Shown piece after piece: positions 44,248-51,288 of a DNA stretch of 64,000 nt (positions are counted from its first letter, which is position 1; every line of letters starts with the position of its first letter). The stretch covers positions 3,658,001 through 3,722,000 of the forward strand of contig NZ_JARUBH010000009.1 of NCBI RefSeq assembly GCF_029626105.1, read 5' to 3'. Below the pieces are notes generated by a model. The model was not told where the DNA came from. It saw only the letters and a list, made by a program, of their open reading frames with translations, and made no database searches. The position numbers and the translations under genes were made by a program. This DNA comes from Solwaraspora sp. WMMD792 (GTDB lineage Bacteria; Actinomycetota; Actinomycetes; Mycobacteriales; Micromonosporaceae).

Positions 44248-45015
44248 TCACCTGCGGTGGAACACGTAGCCGGCGTGGTGCAGCACGTCGTCGCTGAACC
44301 GGCCGTACGCCCAGAAACCCAGGTCGTCGCGGTAGACGATCCGGTCGCCGTGGATCCAGAACGACCCCTGGTACGCGTGCGGCCGACCGCCGCGCGTCTC
44401 GTCGTAGCGGCCGTCGGCGGTGAGTTCCTGGTGGATGAAGCCGGTCTCGTCGATCCACATGCCGAGGTACGGGCTGTCGACGACCCGGGGGCTGCCGTCG
44501 TCGGAGCCGGTCGGGGTGGTCTCGTCGACCGTTCCCGGCGTCAGTCGGCGGCCGTTGAACAGGGCGATCTCGCCGTCGACGACGATCGCGGCGGCCTGCT
44601 CCGGCCGCCAGATGACCATCTCCACGGCGGAGTCATCGGCGCCTGCACCGGCGATCACGGCGAAGGTGGCGGGATTGCCGGGGGTCAGGGTGCCGACCCG
44701 GTCGGCGGGGCCGGTACGCAGGCCGGCGACAGCGACGCCGTCGACGACCGCCGGCACGATGGTCAGACCGGTGCAGTCGACGACGATTGCCCCGTCGTCC
44801 TCTGCCGCAGTGCGCAGGCCGGGGCCGACTGCGACGATCACGTCGCCGCCGAGCAGCAGGTCGGCGGTGGCGAAGTCGCCGATCACCGGGTCCAGGGTGT
44901 GGACGGTGGCGTCGACGAACATCAGCGGCCGACGATGATCTGTTGTGGTGTCCCCACCTGCGGTGTCGGCGGTGATCTCCGCGAGGACTGCCTCGTCGAG
45001 TGTGCGGGTGGTCAC
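44248..45015 (-). CDS. Amidohydrolase-framework protein without catalytic barrel, fused to Atu4866 domain
   Basis: A 255-residue protein. Residues about 31-160 resemble only the beta framework of the neighbouring amidohydrolase (VDATVHTLDPVIGDFATADLL, IVAVGPGL, GTLTPGNPATFAVIA); the metal-binding VDTHRH of an active enzyme is replaced by VDGVAV and the TIM barrel is missing. The C-terminal part (about 185-255, YLGMWIDETGFIHQELTADG to YVFHRR) is the small Atu4866 domain of unknown function. GTG 45015 has GGAGG upstream. It precedes the true amidohydrolase in an operon and may be a partner, carrier or regulatory subunit of it. Confidence 0.75.
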   Translation of the reverse strand: MTTRTLDEAVLAEITADTAGGDTTTDHRRPLMFVDATVHTLDPVIGDFATADLLLGGDVIVAVGPGLRTAAEDDGAIVVDCTGLTIVPAVVDGVAVAGLRTGPADRVGTLTPGNPATFAVIAGAGADDSAVEMVIWRPEQAAAIVVDGEIALFNGRRLTPGTVDETTPTGSDDGSPRVVDSPYLGMWIDETGFIHQELTADGRYDETRGGRPHAYQGSFWIHGDRIVYRDDLGFWAYGRFSDDVLHHAGYVFHRR

Positions 45016-45069
45016 GAGAACCTCCAGTAGTCGTTCTGCTGGGTCCCCTCCACCATCGGCGCGGCGGTT

Positions 45070-45121
45070 CCGGCCAACCAGGCCGGCCGTTACCAGGGTG
45101 TGGCGCACCCTGGTTGGCCGG
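45070..45121. promoter_or_regulatory. Palindromic operator between MmyB-type regulator and amidohydrolase operon
   Basis: ACCAGGGTG-N5-CACCCTGGT (45092-45114) is a perfect 23-bp palindrome, nested with a wider 13-bp inverted repeat CCGGCCAACCAGG (45070-45082) and its complement (45109-45121). It lies between divergent genes and covers the likely -35 region of the regulator, pointing to autoregulation and control of the operon. Confidence 0.75.
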
Positions 45122-45134
45122 CGCCGGTGCTGGC

Positions 45135-45140
45135 TACCGT
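45135..45140 (+). promoter_or_regulatory. Putative -10 box, leaderless regulator gene
   Basis: TACCGT followed by 7 bases and the ATG at 45148; no ribosome binding site. Confidence 0.5.
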
Positions 45141-45147
45141 GGGCGGC

Positions 45148-45972
45148 ATGCCCTCCACCGCACTCGGGGCGTTCCTCGTCGCCCGCCGGGCCCGGCTCAC
45201 ACCGGGCAACGTCGGGCTGACGTCCAGCGGCACCCGGCGGGTCGCCGGGCTGCGCCGCGAAGAGGTCGCGGTGCTGGCCGGGGTGAGCGTCGACTACTAC
45301 ACCCGGCTGGAGCAGGGCCGGGAACGCCACCCGTCGGCGTCAGTGCTGGATGCCGTGGCCAGCGCCCTCGACCTGGACGCCGACGCCCGGGAACATCTGT
45401 TCCGGCTGGCCGATGTCGCCCCCGGGTCGACCCCGACGCCGGCCCGCCCCCGGGTCGACCCGGCGCTGCGGGAGCTGCTCGACGCCTGGCCGGACACCCC
45501 GGCGATCGTGATCGACCGCCGCCTCGACCTGCTGGCCGGCAACGCGCTGGCCGACGCGTTCTACGCCGATTTCACCGAGCCGGACAACATCGTCCGGATG
45601 ACGTTCCTCGACCCGGCCGGTGCCACCTTCTTCGTCGACTGGCAACGTGCCGCGCAGGCGTGCGTGGCGAATCTGCGGCTCGCGCTCGGTCACGATCCAC
45701 ACGACCGGCGGGTGCACGAGCTGGTCGAGGAGGTGAGCGCAGCCAGCCCGGAGTTCCGCCGGCTGTGGCAGCGCAACGACGTACGGGGCAAGACCCACGA
45801 GGCGAAGACGTTCCGACACGGCAGGGTCGGCGAGTTGACGTTGACGTACCACGCGTTCGACGTGCGGGGTGCCGCTGGCCAGCAGCTGATTGTCTACCGC
45901 GCATCGGATGGTCGCAGCGCCGAGGCGTTGCGACTGCTCGGCACCCTGGCCGTGAGCAACTGGCTGTCCTGA
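45148..45972 (+). CDS. MmyB-type helix-turn-helix regulator
   Basis: A 274-residue regulator with an N-terminal XRE helix-turn-helix containing GLRREEVAVLAGVSVDYYTRLEQGRERHPS (split over about 33-62). The C-terminal MmyB-like ligand-binding domain includes LLAGNALADAFYADF, RMTFLDPAG and WQRNDVRGKTHEAKTF. MmyB proteins are thought to bind lipid-like or small-molecule ligands and often control a divergent oxidoreductase or hydrolase, which fits the amidohydrolase operon on the other side of the palindrome. Start supported by the -10-like box. Confidence 0.9.
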   Translation: MPSTALGAFLVARRARLTPGNVGLTSSGTRRVAGLRREEVAVLAGVSVDYYTRLEQGRERHPSASVLDAVASALDLDADAREHLFRLADVAPGSTPTPARPRVDPALRELLDAWPDTPAIVIDRRLDLLAGNALADAFYADFTEPDNIVRMTFLDPAGATFFVDWQRAAQACVANLRLALGHDPHDRRVHELVEEVSAASPEFRRLWQRNDVRGKTHEAKTFRHGRVGELTLTYHAFDVRGAAGQQLIVYRASDGRSAEALRLLGTLAVSNWLS

Positions 45973-46136
45973 CCGGCCGGCGACATGTGCCACTTTACCG
46001 ACGGCGGTAACCCGTACTGGCAAATGTCGTTCCTGGACATCAATTGATGGCCAGCCCGCAGGGTGGGTAATGTGATCGATAACATCGATGACCATCGGTT
46101 CGATGGCCCACCCCACGACGGGCAAGGAGACACCCG

Positions 46137-47543
46137 ATGCCAGGAACTGCGACGACACATCCACCACCCGCGGACTCCCGTCCCGGCCGGCGGCCGGCCC
46201 GACGACGCCCACTCAAGCTGCTCGCCACGGCAGCGGCGGCCACTCTCGGGCTGGCTGTCGGGATCGTGGCAGCCGGTCCGGCGGCGGTCGCGGCGGACAA
46301 CCCGTACCAGCGGGGTCCGGACCCGACCCCCGCGAGCGTCGCCGCTCCGAACGGACCGTTCGCCACCGCGCAGGTCAGCGTCCCGCCCGGGTACGGCTTC
46401 AACGGCGGCATGATCTACTACCCGACCGACACCAGCCAGGGCACCTTCGGCGCGATCGCCATCTCCCCCGGCTACACCGCGCTGTTCTCCGTCGAACTCG
46501 CCTGGATGGGGCCCCGGCTCGCCTCGCAGGGCTTCGTCGTCATCGGCATCGAGACCAACGACCGCAACGACTTCGACACCGCCCGGGGCACCCAACTGCT
46601 GGCCGCGCTGGACTACCTCACCGGGCAGAGCTCGGTGCGCAGCCGGGTCGACCCGAACCGGCTCGCCGTCGCGGGTCACTCGATGGGCGGCGGCGGCGCG
46701 TTCAGCGCGGCGCTGCGGCGGCCAGCGCTGAAGGCCGCGGTCGGCTTCACGCCGTTCTCGCCTTCGCAGAACCTGACCAACATGCAGGTTCCGGCGTTGC
46801 TCTACTCCGGACAAAACGACACGGTGACCACCCCGTCGTCGGTCAGCAACCTCTACAACGGGCTGCCGTCGACGACCGAAGGTGCGTACATCGAGGCCGC
46901 CGGGCTGGACCACAGCTTCCCGACCCGGCCGAACACGCTGCTGATGCGCACGATGATCCCCTGGGTCAAGATCTTCCTCGACAACGACCTGCGGTACACC
47001 CAGTTCCTCTGCCCACTGATGGACTCCTCCGGGGTACTGCAGTACCGCAACACCTGCCCGCTCGTCCCGCCGGGCCTCCCGTCCCCGTCCCCGTCGACCG
47101 CACCGCCGACCACGGCACCGCCCACCACCGCTCCCCCGACCACGGCACCGCCCACCACCGCTCCCCCGACCACCGCACCGCCCACCACCGCTCCCCCGAC
47201 CACCGCACCGCCCACGACCGCGCCGCCCACGACGGCCCCGCCGTCGGGTGCCTGCACGGCCACCTACCAGACCATCGGGTCGTGGCCGGGTGGTTTCCAG
47301 GGTGAGGTGACCGTCCGGGCCGGCAACTCGGCGATCAACGGCTGGACCGTCGGGTGGAGCCTCGGCAGCGGCCAGAGCATCACCCAGATCTGGAACGGCA
47401 CCCTGAGCACCAGCGGCTCCAGCGTCTCGGTACGCAACGTGTCGTACAACGGGTCACTGCCGGCCGCCGGCACCGCGACCTTCGGCTTCCTCGGCTCCGG
47501 ATCGCCGTCGACGCCGTCGTCGTTGACCTGCACCAGTCCCTGA
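46137..47543 (+). CDS. Secreted cutinase/PET-hydrolase-type polyester hydrolase with CBM2
   Basis: A 468-residue exported alpha/beta hydrolase. A twin-Arg/Lys-rich signal peptide (cleavage about 53) is followed by NPYQRGPDPTPASV, as in Thermobifida-type cutinases. Ser182 is in GHSMGGGG and Asp228 in GQNDTV; His259 is in GLDHSF. Oxyanion residues are Tyr113 (SPGYTA) and Met183, and a C-terminal disulfide pair C292/C307 closes the domain. The tryptophan that stacks on PET in these enzymes is Phe207 here. Nine PPTTA linker repeats connect to a C-terminal CBM2 (about 368-468, Cys at both ends, Trp in NGWTVGW and IWNGT). It should hydrolyse polyesters such as cutin outside the cell while binding cellulose. 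AAGGAG precedes the ATG. Confidence 0.85.
   Translation: MPGTATTHPPPADSRPGRRPARRRPLKLLATAAAATLGLAVGIVAAGPAAVAADNPYQRGPDPTPASVAAPNGPFATAQVSVPPGYGFNGGMIYYPTDTSQGTFGAIAISPGYTALFSVELAWMGPRLASQGFVVIGIETNDRNDFDTARGTQLLAALDYLTGQSSVRSRVDPNRLAVAGHSMGGGGAFSAALRRPALKAAVGFTPFSPSQNLTNMQVPALLYSGQNDTVTTPSSVSNLYNGLPSTTEGAYIEAAGLDHSFPTRPNTLLMRTMIPWVKIFLDNDLRYTQFLCPLMDSSGVLQYRNTCPLVPPGLPSPSPSTAPPTTAPPTTAPPTTAPPTTAPPTTAPPTTAPPTTAPPTTAPPTTAPPSGACTATYQTIGSWPGGFQGEVTVRAGNSAINGWTVGWSLGSGQSITQIWNGTLSTSGSSVSVRNVSYNGSLPAAGTATFGFLGSGSPSTPSSLTCTSP
47099..47242 (+). repeat. 15-bp minisatellite encoding the PPTTA linker
   Basis: Nine near-identical 15-base units, often in 30-base pairs (unit type CCGACCACGGCACCG then CCCACCACCGCTCCC), encode the Pro-Thr linker. 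Such arrays change length easily by slippage, so linker length may vary between strains. Confidence 0.85.
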
Positions 47544-47573
47544 TCCCACTGAACGGTCCGGGGGCGACTGAAC

Positions 47574-47616
47574 GGTCCGGGGCGACGACAACAACTGGGC
47601 GTCGTCGCCCCGGACC
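47574..47616. terminator. Bidirectional terminator after the cutinase gene
   Basis: A perfect 16-bp stem (GGTCCGGGGCGACGAC at 47574-47589 with 47601-47616) and an 11-base loop lies between converging genes. The left arm is preceded by a partial direct repeat (CTGAACGGTCCGGGG at 47549). Confidence 0.75.
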
Positions 47617-47621
47617 GGCGC

Positions 47622-47870
47622 TCACCGCTGCCGCCGGTAGAGTAGGCGCAGTCCGTCCCGCTGCACGAAGATCTCCCGCCGTTCGACGGCCGTGCCGTCG
47701 CGGTCGAGCACGTAGCCGGTGAGCCACACCCAATCGGCGTAGGTCCAGCGTTTGTCGACGGCGGTGATCCGGAAGCGGAAGCCCCGGTCACCAGCGAACT
47801 GGACGCTGGCGGCGGCCCCGATCGCCAGCACGTCACCCGGCTCAGGTGCCGGGGTCGATGTCGAGTTCAC
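47622..47870 (-). CDS. Small conserved protein of unknown function
   Basis: An 82-residue soluble protein, probably a small beta-barrel: GDVLAIGAAASVQFAGDRGFRFRITAVDKR, then WTYADWVWLTGYVLDRDGTAVERREIFVQ. No catalytic motif. It is the last gene of a three-gene minus-strand cassette with a DivIVA-domain protein and a tiny membrane protein. The GTG at 47870 lies inside the previous gene (29-base overlap); GTG 47831 would avoid the overlap, but homology-like sequence seems to start before it. Confidence 0.55.
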   Translation of the reverse strand: MNSTSTPAPEPGDVLAIGAAASVQFAGDRGFRFRITAVDKRWTYADWVWLTGYVLDRDGTAVERREIFVQRDGLRLLYRRQR

Positions 47871-48159
47871 CGACGTACGGCAGCCGAGCCTGATCGCTCT
47901 GCCAGTCCCGCAGCGACTGCTTGAGCAGCGACAACTCGTCGACGAGTTGGGCGATGCTCTGGTCGCGGCGGCGTAGCTCGGCGGCGACCTGGGCGACGTA
48001 CGCCGCGACGTGCCGTGGGTCGAGGCCCCGCCAGCGGGTACGGAAGCGCACCCGGGCCACCTGCTCGGCGGTCAGCGGGACCGGCGCGGCGTCCCCCTCG
48101 TACGTCTCGCCGTTGACGCTGACCACCGGCGGCCGGTGCCGGCCGAATGACTTGGTCAC
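47842..48159 (-). CDS. Short DivIVA-domain protein
   Basis: A 105-residue protein with a central DivIVA-like motif: LTAEQVARVRFRTRWRGLDPRHVAAYVAQVAAEL, the stretch that anchors DivIVA relatives to membranes and starts the coiled coil. The predicted coiled coil QSIAQLVDELSLLKQSLRDW follows. DivIVA proteins mark curved membrane and direct polar growth in actinobacteria; this short form may act as an adaptor. The GTG at 48159 overlaps the upstream tiny gene by four bases (GTGA) and has GGAGGGAG upstream. Confidence 0.75.
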   Translation of the reverse strand: MTKSFGRHRPPVVSVNGETYEGDAAPVPLTAEQVARVRFRTRWRGLDPRHVAAYVAQVAAELRRRDQSIAQLVDELSLLKQSLRDWQSDQARLPYVGELDIDPGT

Positions 48160-48299
48160 AGTGCTTCTCCCTCCGGTGGCGGCGGTCCGGGCCAGGTCGT
48201 CCGGCCGCACCAGGGACACCATCTGACTTTCACCTTGAAGGCGAACAGTCCAGCCAGGAATCCCAGCAGGACCGCGCCGACTAACGCACCGACTTCCAC
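48156..48299 (-). CDS. 47-aa membrane protein with CPWC motif and a TTA codon
   Basis: A 47-residue protein: one membrane helix (VGALVGAVLLGFLAGLFAF) followed by the cytosolic WCPWCGRTTW, a CxxC zinc-finger half or thioredoxin-like pair, and a Pro-rich tail. The GTG at 48299 has GAGGGGG upstream and the stop overlaps the DivIVA-domain gene start (GTGA), so translation is coupled. Codon 6 is TTA (48284-48282), the rare leucine codon that depends on the bldA tRNA in streptomycetes. Gene length and the coupling argue for a real gene despite its size. Confidence 0.7.
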   Translation of the reverse strand: MEVGALVGAVLLGFLAGLFAFKVKVRWCPWCGRTTWPGPPPPEGEAL

Positions 48300-48446
48300 G
48301 AGGACCTACCCCCTCTTCGGTCGGGGCGCCGGCCGGCCGCCTTGCCGCGACGCCGGCCGGCGCCCAGGTGGGTGGGGATGTGCGAGGCGACGAGGCGGTA
48401 CGCCGACTTCGGGTCTGCCGGCCCGACTCTCGCAGCCAGAGACAGA

Positions 48447-48473
48447 TTGACATCTCTGTCGTACGGCTACAAG
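48447..48473 (+). promoter_or_regulatory. Candidate promoter before the XRE gene
   Basis: TTGACA at 48447-48452 and TACAAG at 48468-48473 with a 15-base spacer. The region 48430-48530 is AT-richer than its surroundings. The rest of the 291-base gap (48300-48590) holds no other gene. Confidence 0.4.
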
Positions 48474-48590
48474 ACTTCAGTGTAAGTTTTCTCCAGATGG
48501 CCGACTGGATGGAGTCAGGTCTTGAAAGTTGCGGGAATGAAGGGAAGACTGCCTATCGGCAGGTCCGAAGAGGATCCGGAGGAGGTCTAC

Positions 48591-49445
48591 ATGTCAAGAG
48601 CAAGCGGACCCACGATCGCCCGATGGCAGCTCGGCAGGCAGCTCAAGGCCGCCCGCGAGGCGGCCGGCATCACCCAGATCGCCATCGCCGAGGTGCTCGC
48701 CTGCAGCGAATCGAAGATCTACAAGATCGAGGCTGGTGACGTCGGCGTCGGCCGTGGCGACCTGATCGTCATGCTCGACCGCTACGGCGTCACCGACGAA
48801 GATCGCCGCACCACCATCTTCGACCTGCAGAAGCAGGGCAAGCAGCGCGGCTGGTGGTCCAAGTACGGCACCATCCCGATGAACTACAGCATGTACGTCG
48901 GCCTCGAAAGCGCCGCCCGCGAGGTGCGCAACTTCGAGCTGGCCATCGTCCCCGGCCTGCTCCAGACCGAGGAGTACGCCCGAGCCGTCGCCTCCACGGC
49001 GTGGCCGGACGATCCCGGCGAGGTGGACCGGCGGGTCGAGCTACGGATGGCGCGGCAAGCGTGCCTCGCCGAGGACCCGCCGCTGAAGTTCTGGGCCATT
49101 GTTGACGAGGCTGTGCTGCACCGGCGGCCCGGTGGCGACGCGGTGATGCGTCGCCAGCTCGACCACCTGACCGAGGTAAGCACCCGACCGAACGTCATGC
49201 TGCAGGTGCTGCCGTTCAGCGAGGGCTGGCATCCCGGCACCAGCGGATCGTTCTCGATCCTGGACTTCGACGAGACCGTGCACAGCCCGGTCGCGTACAT
49301 CGAGAGCCAGGCCGGCGACGTGTATCTGGAACGTCCCGAGGACATGAACCGGGTTACCCTTACCTACACCCACCTGCAGACGGCAGCGCTCAGTGCCAGG
49401 AAGTCCCGGGACCTGATCGCCGCGATCGCCAAGGACTTGGCGTAG
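48591..49445 (+). CDS. XRE regulator with DUF5753 (Scr1/WhiJ-like)
   Basis: A 284-residue regulator with an N-terminal helix-turn-helix (about 13-66: LGRQLKAAREAAGITQIAIA, SESKIYKIEAGD) and a C-terminal DUF5753 domain (ELAIVPGLLQTEEYARAV, VMLQVLPFSEGWHPGTSGSFSILDF). This is the actinobacterial Scr1/WhiJ family, which normally sits next to DUF397 genes and has been linked to development and antibiotic control in Streptomyces. The ATG at 48591 follows GGAGGAGG. Two DUF397 genes follow at 19 and 34 bases. Confidence 0.9.
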   Translation: MSRASGPTIARWQLGRQLKAAREAAGITQIAIAEVLACSESKIYKIEAGDVGVGRGDLIVMLDRYGVTDEDRRTTIFDLQKQGKQRGWWSKYGTIPMNYSMYVGLESAAREVRNFELAIVPGLLQTEEYARAVASTAWPDDPGEVDRRVELRMARQACLAEDPPLKFWAIVDEAVLHRRPGGDAVMRRQLDHLTEVSTRPNVMLQVLPFSEGWHPGTSGSFSILDFDETVHSPVAYIESQAGDVYLERPEDMNRVTLTYTHLQTAALSARKSRDLIAAIAKDLA

Positions 49446-49463
49446 ACCAGAAGGAGGGGCGCG

Positions 49464-49661
49464 ATGGATCTCACCCGCGCCATGTGGATCAAAAGCAGCC
49501 GCAGCAACGCCAACAGCCAGTGCGTCGAGGTCGCCCGCAACCTGCCGGGAGTCGTCGCCACCCGCGACAGCAAGGACCCGACCGGCCCGGCGCTGACCTT
49601 CGCCCCCTCCGCCTGGACCACCTTCACCACCGCGCTCAAGTCGTCCCAGCTCTCCGCGTAA
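49464..49661 (+). CDS. DUF397 protein
   Basis: A 65-residue DUF397 protein: WIKSSRSNANSQCVEVARNLPGVVATRDSKDPTGPALTF and AWTTFTTAL. Most DUF397 proteins are encoded next to Scr1-like XRE regulators and are thought to bind or antagonise them, as in the WhiJ systems. AAGGAGG precedes the ATG. The second copy follows 34 bases later. Confidence 0.9.
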   Translation: MDLTRAMWIKSSRSNANSQCVEVARNLPGVVATRDSKDPTGPALTFAPSAWTTFTTALKSSQLSA

Positions 49662-49694
49662 CCGCTCCTCCCCCACTCCAAAGAGGCACCGCGA

Positions 49695-49901
49695 ATGCGA
49701 GACACCGACCTGACCGACGCCACCTGGCGTACCAGCAGCTACTCCGGCGGCAACGGTAACTGCGTCGAAGTCGCCGACAACCTGCCCGCCGTCGTCGCCG
49801 TACGCGACAGCAAGGACCGTTCCGGTCCCCTGCTCGCCTTCTCCTCTGCGGCGTGGACGTCCTTCACCGCGTCGCTCGGGGCGCAGACGCGCCAGCGGTA
49901 G
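49695..49901 (+). CDS. DUF397 protein, second copy
   Basis: A 68-residue DUF397 protein closely related to the one before: WRTSSYSGGNGNCVEVADNLPAVVAVRDSKDRSGPLLAF and AWTSFTASL. Probably a tandem duplicate; both keep the NCVEVA and VRDSKD motifs. The ATG at 49695 has AGAGG upstream. Confidence 0.9.
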   Translation: MRDTDLTDATWRTSSYSGGNGNCVEVADNLPAVVAVRDSKDRSGPLLAFSSAAWTSFTASLGAQTRQR

Positions 49902-49985
49902 CGGATCCGTGACCGCGTTGCGAGTGCGGGCGCGGTCACGCCAACCGCTTCGGAAGCGGACCGCGATCGCCCGCGAGCACGCCTC

Positions 49986-50702
49986 ATGACCGCTGAACTC
50001 GCCGCCGTCATCGGCCGCGCCCGGTTCCTGCTGCTCGACTTCGACGGACCCGTCTGCAAGGTCTTCGCCAACCACCCCGCGCCCCAGGTCGCCGCCACCC
50101 TGCGCCGCCTGCTCGTCGACCAGGGCGTCACCGTCCCGCCCGATCTGCTCGATGAACCCGACCCGCTCGCCGTGCTGCGCTGGAGTGCCACCCTTGACCG
50201 GCTCGCCATCGTGCGCCAAGTCGACGACGCCCTGCGCGCTGCCGAGTTGGACGCCGTCGCCGTCGCCGACCCCACCCCGTACGCCCGGGAAGTCATCGTG
50301 ACCGCCCACCGCGCCCAGCGCGGCATCGCGATCGTCTCCAACAACAGCGCCGGCGCCGTCAACCGGTACCTGATCGCGCGCCGTCTCGCCGGCTACATCC
50401 ACCCCGTCATCGGCCGCCCGTACGCCGGCCCAGCCGGAATGAAACCGAACCCGGCACCGGTGCTCGCCGCCATCTGCGAACTGCACGCCCACCCCGAGGA
50501 CTGCGTGCTCATTGGCGACTCACCTACCGACATCGAGGCCGCCCAGGCGGTCGGCGTACCCACCATCGGCTACGCCAACAAACCCCGCAAATACCACAGA
50601 CTCAGCGAATCAGACGCCATCATCGGCAGCATGGCCGAAGTCGTCACCGCCCTCACCGGTCGCCGGGTGCAAGGCGGTAGACCCGCGAGTCACGGAGACT
50701 GA
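49986..50702 (+). CDS. HAD-superfamily phosphatase
   Basis: A 238-residue HAD hydrolase: motif I LLLDFDGPVCKVF, a helical cap, motif II GIAIVSNNSAG, motif III KPNP and motif IV CVLIGDSPTDIEAAQAVG. It is of the phosphoglycolate phosphatase/beta-phosphoglucomutase-like subgroup; the substrate is unknown. The ATG at 49986 lies 85 bases after the DUF397 gene. The 3' end overlaps the convergent acetyltransferase gene by 50 bases. Confidence 0.85.
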   Translation: MTAELAAVIGRARFLLLDFDGPVCKVFANHPAPQVAATLRRLLVDQGVTVPPDLLDEPDPLAVLRWSATLDRLAIVRQVDDALRAAELDAVAVADPTPYAREVIVTAHRAQRGIAIVSNNSAGAVNRYLIARRLAGYIHPVIGRPYAGPAGMKPNPAPVLAAICELHAHPEDCVLIGDSPTDIEAAQAVGVPTIGYANKPRKYHRLSESDAIIGSMAEVVTALTGRRVQGGRPASHGD

Positions 50703-51093
50703 AGCCGAGTCGTTCGTAGAGCCGGTTCGCGGCAGCACGAGACGGGCGGGACGTCAGGTCAACGGTCCGAGCGCCAGCCTCCCGAGCCAGCCTGACGGCC
50801 TCCTGGGTCAGCGCCGCCCCGACCCCGAGGCCGCGCGCCGACTCGTCGACCACCACATCCTCGATCCACGCCCGCCTACCGGTCGGGATCGGGAACATCA
50901 CCAGGGTCAACGCGCCGACGATCTCGCCCTCGCAGCGAGCGATCAGCAAAGTGCTTGCGTCCGACGCCACCAGCTCGTTCAACGCCGTCAGATCGAGTGG
51001 CTTGGCGGAACGGGACAGCTGCGGGAGGAGCCGGCCGAACGCTTTCACGACCTCGTCGGTGGCGACTCGTACGGCCTCGATCTCGACGCTCAT
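50653..51093 (-). CDS. GNAT family acetyltransferase
   Basis: A 146-residue GCN5-type N-acetyltransferase. The acetyl-CoA-binding motif is ARGLGVGAALTQEAVRLARE (R/QxxGxG/A type), preceded by WIEDVVVDE, with RLYERLGF near the end (motif B). The substrate is not predictable. The ATG at 51093 is chosen; a longer frame is open to 51123. It converges with the HAD gene (50-base overlap). Confidence 0.88.
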   Translation of the reverse strand: MSVEIEAVRVATDEVVKAFGRLLPQLSRSAKPLDLTALNELVASDASTLLIARCEGEIVGALTLVMFPIPTGRRAWIEDVVVDESARGLGVGAALTQEAVRLAREAGARTVDLTSRPSRAAANRLYERLGFSLRDSRVYRLAPGDR

Positions 51094-51288
51094 ACTCGCG
51101 ACTCTATCGACCGGACACGCCACGCGAGGCGGTCCAGCGAGTACGACAAGTCAGCCAGGGTCACCACACTCTGATGAGTACCGTCGGGTCCGGCAGCGGA
51201 CTTGCCGGCCTACGTCGTCGTTGCCGACCGCGTCCGCATCGGGTAATTGCCTCGCCGCGTCGGCGGGAATTCCGGTGTAATCCCTGCC

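Noticed and set aside
47099-47242. Array of short repeats that could suggest CRISPR
   Set aside because: Units are 15 bases, in frame and encode the PPTTA linker; there are no spacers and no cas genes.
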